Shown one piece after another: positions 1 through 10,700 of a DNA stretch of 64,000 bases; positions within the stretch are counted from its first letter, which is position 1; each line of letters begins with the position of its first letter. Made by a program: the position numbers and the translations under genes. This DNA is from Pinus tabuliformis (lineage: Eukaryota; Streptophyta; Pinopsida; Pinales; Pinaceae), in the NCBI GenBank assembly GCA_031772625.1, contig CM062818.1, positions 214,203,742 to 214,267,741 of the forward strand, in the 5' to 3' direction. A model generated the notes under the pieces. It made no database searches and had not been told where the DNA came from. It saw only the letters and a program-made list of their open reading frames with translations.

Positions 1-849
1 AATTTACTGGATTTATTAGGCCACAACATTCAATTATAATAATTTACTCAATAACTAAACAATATAATTATCTAATATTTAATATTCATTAACAAACAAA
101 CAAAAAATTTAATTAAATAATAATTAGATCTATTTCATATCATTTTCTAAATTGTCGGCTCCATCCATTATCATCTCAGCCCTCTCCTCTATTTATTACC
201 CTATTCATCTCTGACTTATTCATTCATCTAATCCTGATGATGAGCCATAGAGGTTGGTTTGAAACGTCGATTACAAATAAACATGAATTCGATGACTCCA
301 GAAGATATCACCACACAAAATATAGATTGCGGAAGCCTCAAATCTATAATGGTACCCATGTTATATCTGGTATAAAACCTTAATAAGCACTCTGATGTTT
401 CTACCATTCCATCTCCTCTCTCTTCCATATTTATGTTGGAACATTATGGCTTAGGATTTTGTTCGTCTACAGCCCTATGCATCTATTTCCCACCTTCCTC
501 TCCTCCTCTCCACCTTTACTACAACTTCAGTATTAAGTTGTCTCATTGTTGTGTGTCGGCCACCAGAACAAAACATTTCTCTTTGAAGTTGCCCCAATTT
601 AACCTTTGCATTTGGATCCATGTATTGGCTTGAGTCTACCTTAATGAAGGCTTATTGAACCAAGCCCTTTTTATTATCTTTTAACTACGTGACAATTGGA
701 GTGCTGCAAACACCCCTCACTGATAATCTCCTATGCACTCCTCTATTCAAGATGTCCTAGGCACTAGTCTACAATCAACCTAGAGATTATCTCTAGGAAG
801 CTTTCTATGTCTCCTGAAGCACTTGTGCTACAGGTGTTGTTAAAAGCAA
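1..849. other. AT-rich intergenic DNA, possible Penelope-like terminal remnant
   Basis: I see no convincing gene here. Positions 234-270 carry a hammerhead-ribozyme-like core, listed separately, of the kind found at the ends of Penelope-like elements, so part of this stretch may be a decayed element end. The short open frames at 228-428 and 433-633 have no recognisable domain and unremarkable composition, and I do not call them genes. Confidence 0.5.
229..272 (+). ncRNA. candidate hammerhead ribozyme core (Penelope-type)
   Basis: The conserved box CTGATGA lies at 234-240 and the second box GAAA at 261-264, followed by CGTC. The 20 bases between can fold as stem II, with AGCC near the start pairing GGTT near the end through one G-U pair. 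The order box 1, stem II, GAAA, C, GTC fits the minimal hammerheads with a very short stem III known from Penelope-like elements. Stem I was not checked for compensatory pairing, and chance similarity is possible. No protein-coding Penelope remnant is visible next to it, although two lie elsewhere in the window. Confidence 0.4.
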
Positions 850-1510
850 CAACGGGAGCTTCAACAAGAGAAAGAAGACAAGATACAAGAAGGTCTTCAG
901 AAGATACTTGAAGAAGTTGAGCTCCATTTAGAAGATATACATGTCAAATATGACGATATTATCTCCAATGTTGAAGAAGTCAAAGAACAAGCAAAGAGGA
1001 TAGAGGATGCCATTATTTCTTAAAAGAAAATAGAAGGAAAACTTGTTATGCAAAGTGAAGGAAAACCATCAAATTTAAAATCGAATCAACATCATCATTA
1101 CAAAGAAATATTTCAAGGAGGACAAGAAGATTAATATCAACATTATTAAGGGAGACAAGAATATCCATATGAGCATTATCAAAGAAGAATGTAGAGTACC
1201 CATCAATGTTCATGAAACAAGGCATCGCCAACTCATTGTTCAACATGATGTTATCAAATACCAAAAACTACTACAAATTAGGGAAGTCACAACAAGAAGA
1301 CATGGAATCAAAGGAAAGAAGAATATGAAACAACTAATCATCAAGAATTAAGACTAAAAAAAAATGAGTTTAGATGGATAGATTATCATAAGTGGCAACA
1401 AAAATGTAGGAATCTAAGGAAATCCTATTATATGGTTTCATCACATGTAATTCCCTTGACAACAAAGCTTTGTGGACAAAGCTTTTTGAAGGAGGGTATT
1501 ATATTTGGCC
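850..1510 (+). pseudogene. decayed retroelement-like coding remnant with coiled-coil character
   Basis: From about 850 to 1020 one frame reads as an acidic and basic helix-forming stretch rich in E, K, Q and I with heptad-like spacing, ended by TAA at 1021. Further stop-broken coding-like text continues to about 1490. The end is a purine-rich GAAGGAGGG at about 1488-1496, resembling the polypurine tract before a 3' LTR. This suggests a gag-like or accessory region of an old LTR element, but I find no diagnostic motif (zinc knuckle, protease or reverse transcriptase) and no paired LTR. It could equally be unrelated low-complexity sequence. Confidence 0.25.
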
Positions 1511-3460
1511 ACAAGGGGGGCCTATATTGAGTTAAATGTATATGGTATGACCCCGAGGGGAGTGCATACATGGGGTTGAATGCATATATAATAGGGTCAT
1601 CCTAATAGTGAAAGGACTACATGTGCAATGTGTGGATGGGTATATATAGAGATAATGTATTCATTACGGAGAACATGTGATTTAGATGTTTGAATGTATT
1701 TGGGTATTTGGAGGATCTTATCCTATTATTCGCTGTATTGGAGTTGTGCTCCACACTCACATTTCTATACATGGCGTATACTTCCGATTTGTATGCATTT
1801 GGATCATAGAAATCCTTGGAGACTTCTTCAATTTTGACATGTGGTAACCAAGGTAAACCAACAATGTAGACTATAATATACCTAATGCACCAAAACTTCA
1901 AGTAGAACACAACACATATAACCAACCTAAAAACTTGACCCAAGATTTCTTATTTTAATTTAAAGCACTCAACCGCACAAACTAACCCATGGAACTTAGC
2001 TATTTATTCTTTGTATAATCATATATAATAGTAGAGATACTCTATTCTATATTTCTCTCAAAAATAATTATGACATATCTATCAAACTTAGGTTTAAAAA
2101 TGAACCATTAATACAATCCTATCTAAAAACAACTATGTAAAAAACACTAAACTACCCATCCTATCAAATGAAACTCAAGTTCTTATTTTCATATTATGTC
2201 TGCCTATTAATATTAAATTAAATTATAATCAACCAAATAAAAAAACTTATGATATCATGCTCGAAAAAAATACATTAATAACAGTCTATAAATATTAATT
2301 TTAATTTTAGAGATATAACAATGCATAAATCATTTCCATGCATAAATCATTTCCATGTTTTAAAATAGTCTTGAAATTTATAAATGAATTTTTTTTTGTC
2401 TTCTCAAGCACTATTTATAGCTTTTTAAAGCTTTAATACTTTATAATATGCTTTTTCAAGTATTCTAATAAGCTTTTCAAGTATAATTTCATTATTCTAA
2501 AATGACAATGCAAGGTATACAAAGAGACGACATTGTTTATGTATGAAAAAACAATAAACAAGTATATTCGTTAAGCAAAGAAGGAAAATGACAATATTGT
2601 TTACGCATGAAAAAACAATAAACAAGTATATAGGTCAATCGAGGTAGGTAAATATGGGGCCCAAATGATTTATATAATTAAAAATAAAAATAAAAGCATC
2701 AATATGACATAAAGCCAATAATAGTGCCTATAGATTTGGTGCATTTGAAATTTAAATATAATTTGAATATAGGTATAAATTAACATGATTCTATACATAA
2801 TTTAAGAGGTTATTTTAGTTAGTTATATGCTAGTAAGATGCTATTTAAACTTTTTAAATGTATTTTACTAATTCTATGTGAGTAGATATGTAATTCAAAC
2901 TTATAAAATCATCAATATGACAAAGTCAATAATAATGGCTATAGATTTGATGCATTTGATAAATTGACATGATTTTATACCTAATTTAAGAAGTTATTTT
3001 AGCTAATTATATGTTAGTAGTATGTAATTTAATTTTTTTTAAATGTATTTCACTAATTCTAGGTGAGTAGATATGTCATTTTAAATTTTTTAAATGCAGT
3101 ACACTAATTTAAGTTTATGGATTTGTTATGGGTGCTATCTATAAATAAGAAATACATCATTTAAATTTCTCAACTCATTCTATAAACCGAACTCAATTTG
3201 ATCTTTATATCTTGAGAAAATTACATTTAACATAAAATTACCTCAAATTCCCTCTTCAAAACCTGGCTACTATATGACTTGTGCAACTTGTAGCTTTAAT
3301 ATATAAGTAAAAATGCAAAAGATTTTTTATAAGTCTACAAAAAAAAATTTCACTTTTAAATGTTTAACTCAAGATTTGTATATGATGATTTAGGGAGACA
3401 GATTGTTATTTAAAACAAAATTTAATTATTTCGCAAAAGAAAAACAATCAAATACTTTTT

Positions 3461-3491
<31 letters not shown>

Positions 3492-3619
3492 AGAAAAACA
3501 ATCAAATACTCTATATATATATACATTATTATCCAATTTTAGAGTCACGGCCAAGTCAAGCTAGTCACTAAATTGGTGTATGAGACCCACTTATTTGTGG
3601 AACAAGTGGAACACTCTTT

Positions 3620-3656
<37 letters not shown>

Positions 3657-4505
3657 AATGCCAAGTCAGACACCAAATTGATGTATGAGACCCTCTTATT
3701 TGTGGGACAAGGGACCCCAAATTGGTGTATGAGACCCACCTCTGCAGAGTGATTTGACAATAAGTCTACAAAAGCATACATACTCTACCCCCTCTAGTTT
3801 TGAACTTGTAACCTCTTAAGAGAAAACACATGTTCTTAACTATTAAACCCACTCAAATTATATATATATATATATAATGTCATTAATATTTTAGATTAAT
3901 TTATAAATACAAATATATATATTTATTGATTTAAATAAGATAATTTTATAAATATAATTTTTTTTATTCAAATTAAAATAAAAATGTTCAACCATTTTGA
4001 GTTTTCCGTTTTTCCGTTTTATATTCAAATTAGAATACTCAACAAATTTGAGTTTTTGTAATGGTATGTTTTTCTTATTATTAAAATTGGAGCATTGAAT
4101 AAGCCAATTTTTTATCAATTTCTTTTAACCTTGGAATCAAATTTAAATGATATAAACTTCTTGAAATAAAATTTTATTATACACGTGAAATTCAAACTAC
4201 CTTGTAAATTTTAACCAATAATTTCAACTAATTTATTCTTTTTATTAATTAAAACCCCCTCATTACCATATCGACTTATTTCTCCTTAAACATACAATCT
4301 CCCTTTCAAGGTTTTAAACACAGGTAAATCCAATACTTAGATATAGTTAAGGTCAAACAAGTGGATATTACAATAAGCCGTATAAATTCAGTTATACATA
4401 AAGTAAAAGATAAAGGTCTCATAGGCGACGGAATATTGGTTTAGTATTCTCTTCAAAATTCAATGTCCTTCGTTTATATATATATATATATATGGTATGG
4501 TAATT
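1511..4505. other. AT-rich spacer with simple and degenerate repeats
   Basis: No gene is supported here. Visible structure includes AT dinucleotide microsatellites near 3466-3491, 3626-3653, 3859-3876 and 4477-4492. A short phrase containing TTGGTGTATGAGACCCAC is repeated with changes near 3573, 3676 and 3719. There is also a degenerate head-to-tail duplication at 2696-3095. The end of this stretch lies just 3' of the ZIP stop codon, so its last few hundred bases probably include the ZIP 3' UTR. I see no clear polyadenylation signal that I would commit to. Confidence 0.6.
2696..3095. repeat. degenerate tandem duplication, about 210 bp unit
   Basis: About 2696-2908 and 2909-3095 share the same order of phrases: ATCAATATGACA, a CTATAGATTTG(G/A)TGCATTTG block, an ATTTAAGA(G/A)(G/A)TTATTTTAG block, and CTAATTCTA(T/G)GTGAGTAGATATGT. 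They differ by many substitutions and small indels, so the duplication is old. Confidence 0.6.
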
Positions 4506-4796
4506 TCAAGTCCATTTGATGACTAAAAAGAAAACCCCCAACCCCAAAAGGAGAACCATGTATGCCCATATCTGAATCGCTCCTCTCTTTTGCGTCTCTG
4601 ACTTGGAAAAATACGCAGCAGAAAGATCCACCAAACACATGTAAACCATAACTCCTGCAGATCCGATGATAAATACTCTTTCAACAATCACTACTGCTCG
4701 GCTGCTATCGGATGATAGCAGTCCAATACCTGTTGTAGCACCCGCCAAAAAGCCAAGTATTGATGAAACAACTGGAAAGTTATTATTGAAACCCTC
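4506..4796 (-). CDS. ZIP transporter exon 3 (96 codons plus stop, TM6-TM8)
   Basis: The acceptor is CCAAACAG|GAGGGT and the stop is TGA at 4508-4506. The exon encodes the last three membrane segments; [18 protein letters not shown] and the final KWT line up with plant ZIP C-termini. It lies 25.5 kb from exon 2 but is on the same strand, in the correct phase, and supplies exactly the part missing from exons 1 and 2. That is why I assign it to this gene rather than to an unrelated fragment. Confidence 0.82.
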   Translation of the reverse strand, partial: EGFNNNFPVVSSILGFLAGATTGIGLLSSDSSRAVVIVERVFIIGSAGVMVYMCLVDLSAAYFSKSETQKRGAIQIWAYMVLLLGLGVFFLVIKWT

Positions 4797-7700
4797 CTGT
4801 TTGGCACACAAAATAAACAAACACAATTTGTTATCCTTTTCCTGAAATAAGGGAAAAATTCAAGGATGTTTTATATTGGTTGTGATCTCTAATAAAACAA
4901 CAAACCAGTAAAGCAGTGAAAAGGGCATTTTGAAGAAAAAAAAAAATTAATGGAAAAATTCAAAGATGCCTTAGATTTGAGTGTGAGCGATAATGATTAT
5001 TTTCTAAATAATGGGAAATTTTAAGGATGTCTTGTATTTGAGTGTGATCTCTCGTAAAGCAGATAATGATTATTTTCTAAATAATGGGAAATTTTAAGGA
5101 TGTCTTGTATTTGGGTGTGATCTCTCGTAAAGCAGTAAATGTAGTAAAAAAAACAATGTTGCGACTGTTTTTGTTTTTATTTTTGTTTTTCCAAGAATAA
5201 TGAAAATTTTGAAAAAAAATATGTTCTCCGTAAACCAATAAATTAGTGGGTATAGAAGCGCATTTATTACTGAAACCCTCTTGCTTGATGTTATTTCAAA
5301 TATACAAATAAACTAAATTAGTGAAATGGGATCAGAGAATCACACAAATGTATTAAAAAAAATAAGAATAATGAAAAAATTGAAAAATAGGTTGAAGCAA
5401 AAACTAGTGAAGATAGCAAAAAGGGCATTTTATTAATGAACTTTTTAGCTTGATGTTATTTCTGATAAACTAATAAATTGGGGAGTTGTTTTTAGTGTAA
5501 TTTTTTAGACTTTCAGGAGCCGGAATTGGGTGGGTGGAAAAAATTGAAGTGAAATTGGGTGTGTTATTTAAACTGGTTTTTTGACTATATATGGGTTCAA
5601 CACCCTGAAAAACTCCTTGGGCACTTCCATTGTGTAGGAGTTACCCATCAAACTTGTAATTTCAATAAATTCCTGCCAGATTCTAAAGAAATTAGACCAG
5701 AGAAAACCCACCCAACAATAAAACATTTATAAAACAACTAATTACAGTTAAAATAATTTGAACAATATAATCATGACAACAAATTAATTTTAAAACAGTT
5801 TGAATCATATTTGAAATCAGAGAAACAATGTAACATTAATGATATCTGATTATTGCTCAATAAAAACAATATTGCTAATTGTTGATTATTGTTAAAAAGT
5901 TTGAATGTTTAAATGGTAGTTTATTTGGGTGAATTTGTTAATTAGATTTATTATAGATGGTTAGGAAAAATTATTTTTATCTTGTTTACGTAGATTTAGT
6001 TCTTATAAATGATATTATAAGTGTTATGGTAATGGCTTCAAAATGGTTGTCATTGCAAATTTTTATCTTGTTTACGTAGATTTAGTTCTTATAAATGATA
6101 TTATAAGTGTTATGGTAATGGCTTCAAAATGGTTGTCATTGATGTGTTTGCAGAGTCTTATAAACATGTAGATTTTTCATATGAAGTATAATGATATTTT
6201 TCAGGAAAATAAATGTTTAATTTGAGGAAGAAAGCTATGAAGTGTATACTTGTTTAATTTGAAGAAGAAAGCTATGAAGTGTAGACTTGTTGGTTGGGGT
6301 TTGCGGGTCTATAATTCAAACCTCATGGAAAAAACAAAAAAATAAAATCCCAAAAGGCATTCAAAATCGACCTAACCTCACACAATTTTCAGTGATAGCA
6401 TGTCTCCACAATACTAGTAATGGCATCCCCCCCGCTAAAAGTTTATCCTTTTTTTCGTGCAATAGACAAACTGGCCCCAATCTGAGTTCAACTTAATGAG
6501 CTAACCAGCCTGCTATCGGGCCTTTAATGCACCCGATAGTGGCCTCACCATACATACATGCCCATGCCATCCATCGTTTCTCCTGGAGCTCGATGGCAAC
6601 TTTTTCCCGGAACGGGTGACCCACCACCTCCGAGCTGACACCCGCTGTGCTAGCGCATTTTCAAACGACCCCTCTCGCCAAACATTCATTTGCTCCATTC
6701 ACGCTCCCGGAACAGGTCCTCTGCAACCCTCTCGAGCATTCGTTTCTCCTGCTCACAGTGTTGGCTCACCTCGCAGGTCCGCTCACGGTGTTGAATCCTT
6801 GCTCTCACGGTGCTGAAGTCCTTGTGGCTTCTGTTGCTTAGACTGTGGCCCACAAACAAATGTCCAACTCGGAACCCTCTGTTTCCTTTGTTAATGAGAG
6901 TGACAAGCTTGGACTGATGTTCACACACAAGTCGGATACAGCAACAACAAAAACTGAGATATACTAGACCAATAGCAGTAACATGCTTGCATTCTTGCGA
7001 GCAGATTTTGATTGCAGAACCATATATTTCCTTCAATTATAACTTGGATGCCTGCTCTTATAACCTAGATGCTGCAGTAATAGCACAAAACATGCATGTT
7101 TTATTGATAGTAACATGGATGCATGCTCTGATAACCTAGATGCCATGGTAATAGCACAAAGTATGCAATGTTTTATCATCTGCAATTGGTAATTTGGTAC
7201 ACGGTTCAAAATTATATCCCTTTATTTCAGAATCCAGATTCTAATCTGCGTTGATGTAAAGTTTTTATGTCCAGAATATTTTCTGTTTATATAATTTCAT
7301 TGGTGCATATATGGATCTGCTGCACTATTATACATGGTAGACTACACATTATTTACATATATGTGATGCTTACAATTTAAGGGAATATAATGTTAAGCAT
7401 GAGTTTGGGCAGGGAAAGGGTGAATCCTAGTGGTCATGAAAATAAGAATTTTTTGGAGTGAAATTTGCCATAAAATATTTGAAAATAGATGTTTTTTTCT
7501 TTTTCGCTATTTTTCTTCTGGGATTGAAGATAACAAGTTGTGCAAAACTATGCTGTCTCAGTAATCCCTTCCGCAAATGGTTATTTTATCTCAATAATCC
7601 TTTCTGCCAGTGTATGTTGTCTCAGTAGTCCCTTCTGCAAATGGTGATGTTGTCTCAATAGTCCCTTCTGCAAATGCAAGACAGAAAGCTTCCGAGTACT

Positions 7701-10700
7701 GGAGGCAGCATCTCATAATGCGTATTTTAATAGCAACAACCTTACCTTCTGCAAATGCAAGACAGAAAGCTCCCGAGAACTGGAGGCAGCATCTCATAAT
7801 GTGTATTTCAATAGCAACAACCTTACATTCTGCAATTGCAAGACAGAAAGCTTCCGAGTACTGGAGGCAGCATCTCATAATGCGTATTTCAATAGCAACA
7901 ACCTTAAATTGGAGAAAAAAAATGTCACTCAGGAGAAATCTTCTACGGCATAAGGAACCTAAAGACATCCACTTCGAGAAAGAGCTTCCCCAGGAAACAA
8001 TTTATTCAGAGGCAGAACATGCATGTAGCTCCACGACTATGAACTAAGCTTGAAAAATTTGTGAGGTCTAGAGGGACCAACATGCATTAGAGCCAGAACA
8101 TGCATATAGCTCCACGACCGTGAACCTTGAAAATATTTAAAGGGGCAGAGGAGGGACCTACATACATTAGCCCTTGAAAAAATTGCAAGAGCTAGAGAGG
8201 TTGGTCCTTGTTGAGGTCATCCATTAACTTCCTTGCCATAACCTGCTCTAGCCATAAAATAGATCATCCATTAACTTCCTTGCCATAACCTGCTCCGGCC
8301 ATAAAATAGTTGAAAATTCTGATATCAAACATTGATATCAAAAGAAATTACTGATACCAGTCACTGCAAACTTAATCTTTTTGAGAGATTGGAGCCAGAC
8401 TTCATGAGTAATGAACCTAAACATAAAATTGACTGAATTGGCACACTATCTATACAGAAATCTTGCTCCTTCTTAAATAGTCTATTCCTGCTATCAGTAT
8501 GCCAAAATGGAATTTTCTGAGGTAAACCTAATCCCCGTTATCCATGGATAATAAGTAAGTTTCACTAGGAATAGGCATCAGACCTCATGAGCCCTGTTTT
8601 AAGAAACGGCCGTTTCGAAACCGAAACGGCCGGCTTGATCCGATTCAGTTGCAAGGATTGTGACTCGGCCTAGGAAACGGTCCGGTTGGCCGAGTCACCC
8701 ATGACTCGACCGAGTCATTGAATGACTCGGCCGAGTCATGGGTGACTCGGCCAACCCGGCCGTTTCCGATATGACTCGGCCAACCTGGCCGTTTCCGATA
8801 TGACTCGGCCGAGTCACAAAGGAATGGCCCAGGCGCGTAAACAGCAAACAAATGTACTTTTTTAATGTATTTTTTAAATGTTTTTTGTTTGGTTTGGACC
8901 CCAAACAGCTATATGAATATGCTAAATGATTTTTGGGGTCCATTTCCCCCTCCCAAACCCTATTTAACACACCCAAGTGCTCTCATTCACTCACAGCAGT
9001 CTTATGCATTTGAGTGAGAGTCTTCTTTGAGAGTTAGTGAGCAGTTCTTGAGCTTGTTTTGGAGCAGCAGTGAGGAGTCTTGGAGGAGCATTGTAGCTAG
9101 AGTGAGGAGCTTCTTGGGCAGCCATTTGGAGCAGCATTGAGGAGCTGATTCTTGGAGCAAGCTTGAAGAGGCAATTTGTGCCTGGAAGTATTTTTTTCCA
9201 CCTCTATAAATCTGTTTATGCCAGTGTTGTTAAAAGCGCGATTAAATCGCGATTTAATGAAAAAATCGCGATTTTTTCAGCTTGCCGATCAAATCGCGAT
9301 TTTTATACGAAAAAATCGCCTACTTTTTTTTTTGCCGATTTTTACTGAAAAAATCGTGTTTTTTTCAAAAAATCGCGATTTTTTCGAAAAAAGCGCGATT
9401 TTTAACGAAAAAATCGTGGGGGCTCAGGACAGCATAGTTTTATAACTTTTTTTGGGTTTTTTCATGCAATGTTTTTTGAAAGAAACAAATAATTTTTGAG
9501 TGGGGTAGCTTAATGATCAAGTCTAGGCCCTAGTATGGATATGCTATTCATGGTAATGTTAAATTCTTAAAGTAAAAGTGACATTCTCCTTAATCTTCAT
9601 TTTCATCCTTTTACTTAAATTTTTAACATTACCATGAAATGACTCAGGATGTTTGAGAGTGGTTCCAGCCTCATTGGATTTCATATGGAGAAAGTAGAAT
9701 TTTAGATTTCATTTAAAATCCAGCAGACTTATCAGTTTTTCAGGATTTCAGGATTGGGAGATTGTAATGTTTCCAGGTGACACCACCTGCCCGGGCTACC
9801 CCTGCCACCAGTAGAGGACGTGGTCTACCTCCTATAGCTCCTACTTCTAGTTCTTCAACGTCTAGATCACATCAGACTCCACTGCCATTTCCACCTGCAC
9901 GGGCACCAGCATCTACATCTAGAGGGAAAGGGAAAGCTGTGGCATTTTCTCGCAAGAGGGGCAGAGGAAATCAATAGGATTAGACTTTCATTTTATTGTA
10001 TATGACATTATGACATGATGAGATACATTATCATATTTTTTGTTGATATTTTGAGGCTGAGTTGGGACTTACTATTCAGGACATGATTCAATGTTATGTG
10101 TGATTTTAGCGCTAGAAATGATATTAAACATCTTATATATTAGTTTTTTTATCATATTTATGTGTCAATGTATTTATTTTATGTTGTAGATGGTTTAGAT
10201 ATTAAAAAAATTGAAAAAAAATGAAAAAAAAATGATATTTTTGTACCAAACGATTTTTTCCCGCTTTTTTCCGATTTTTTCCCGATTTTTCCGATTCGTT
10301 CCCCGCGCCGATTTAATCCCGATCGCGCTTTTAACAACATTGGTTTATGCTTAGTAAATTTTAGGTGCATATCTAGAAAGCTTAGAGAGTGTTTTTTGTC
10401 AAATAAATGAACATTGAATCAATGTTTTTTTTTGTCATTTTCAGATTGTTTGCTTTCATTTCTTAGTCAAAAAATGGCACCTAGAGCAAGAGATCCTGCT
10501 TGGGCATATGTTGAAATGGTTGATAGTCAAATGCAATGCAAATTTTGCCATAGGAAAATTAAGGAAGGTCCTGGGGGCATTAATAGGCTGAAACAACACT
10601 TGGTAGGGATTAGAGGCCAAATTACCCCATGTTCCTCACCAGAAATTAGGGAGATTAGAAAGAATTTGTTGGCCAGCTTTGAGAAATTTAAAGAAGATAA

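Larger units (their letters stand above)
6815..8591. other. intron spacer with short tandem repeats
   Basis: No gene is recognised. Near-duplicate phrases occur at about 7035-7090 and 7105-7165 (GATAACCTAGATGC plus GTAATAGCACAAA). A shared 81-bp tandem repeat lies at 7676-7907 and a 47-bp duplication at 8218-8310. The open frame 7610-8047 is produced by the 81-bp repeat, whose unit is a multiple of three, and has no known domain. Confidence 0.55.

Noticed and set aside
228-633. Two small open frames (66 codons each)
   Set aside because: No domain, no start context of note, and one uses sequence overlapping the ribozyme-like motif on the other strand.
6616-7036. Open frames on both strands in the left inverted-repeat arm
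   Set aside because: The same GC-rich arm produces similar overlapping frames at 29799-30232. Composition explains them.
7676-7907. CRISPR-like or satellite array from the 81-bp repeats
   Set aside because: The copies are head-to-tail without spacers, and the context is a plant intron. It is a simple tandem repeat.
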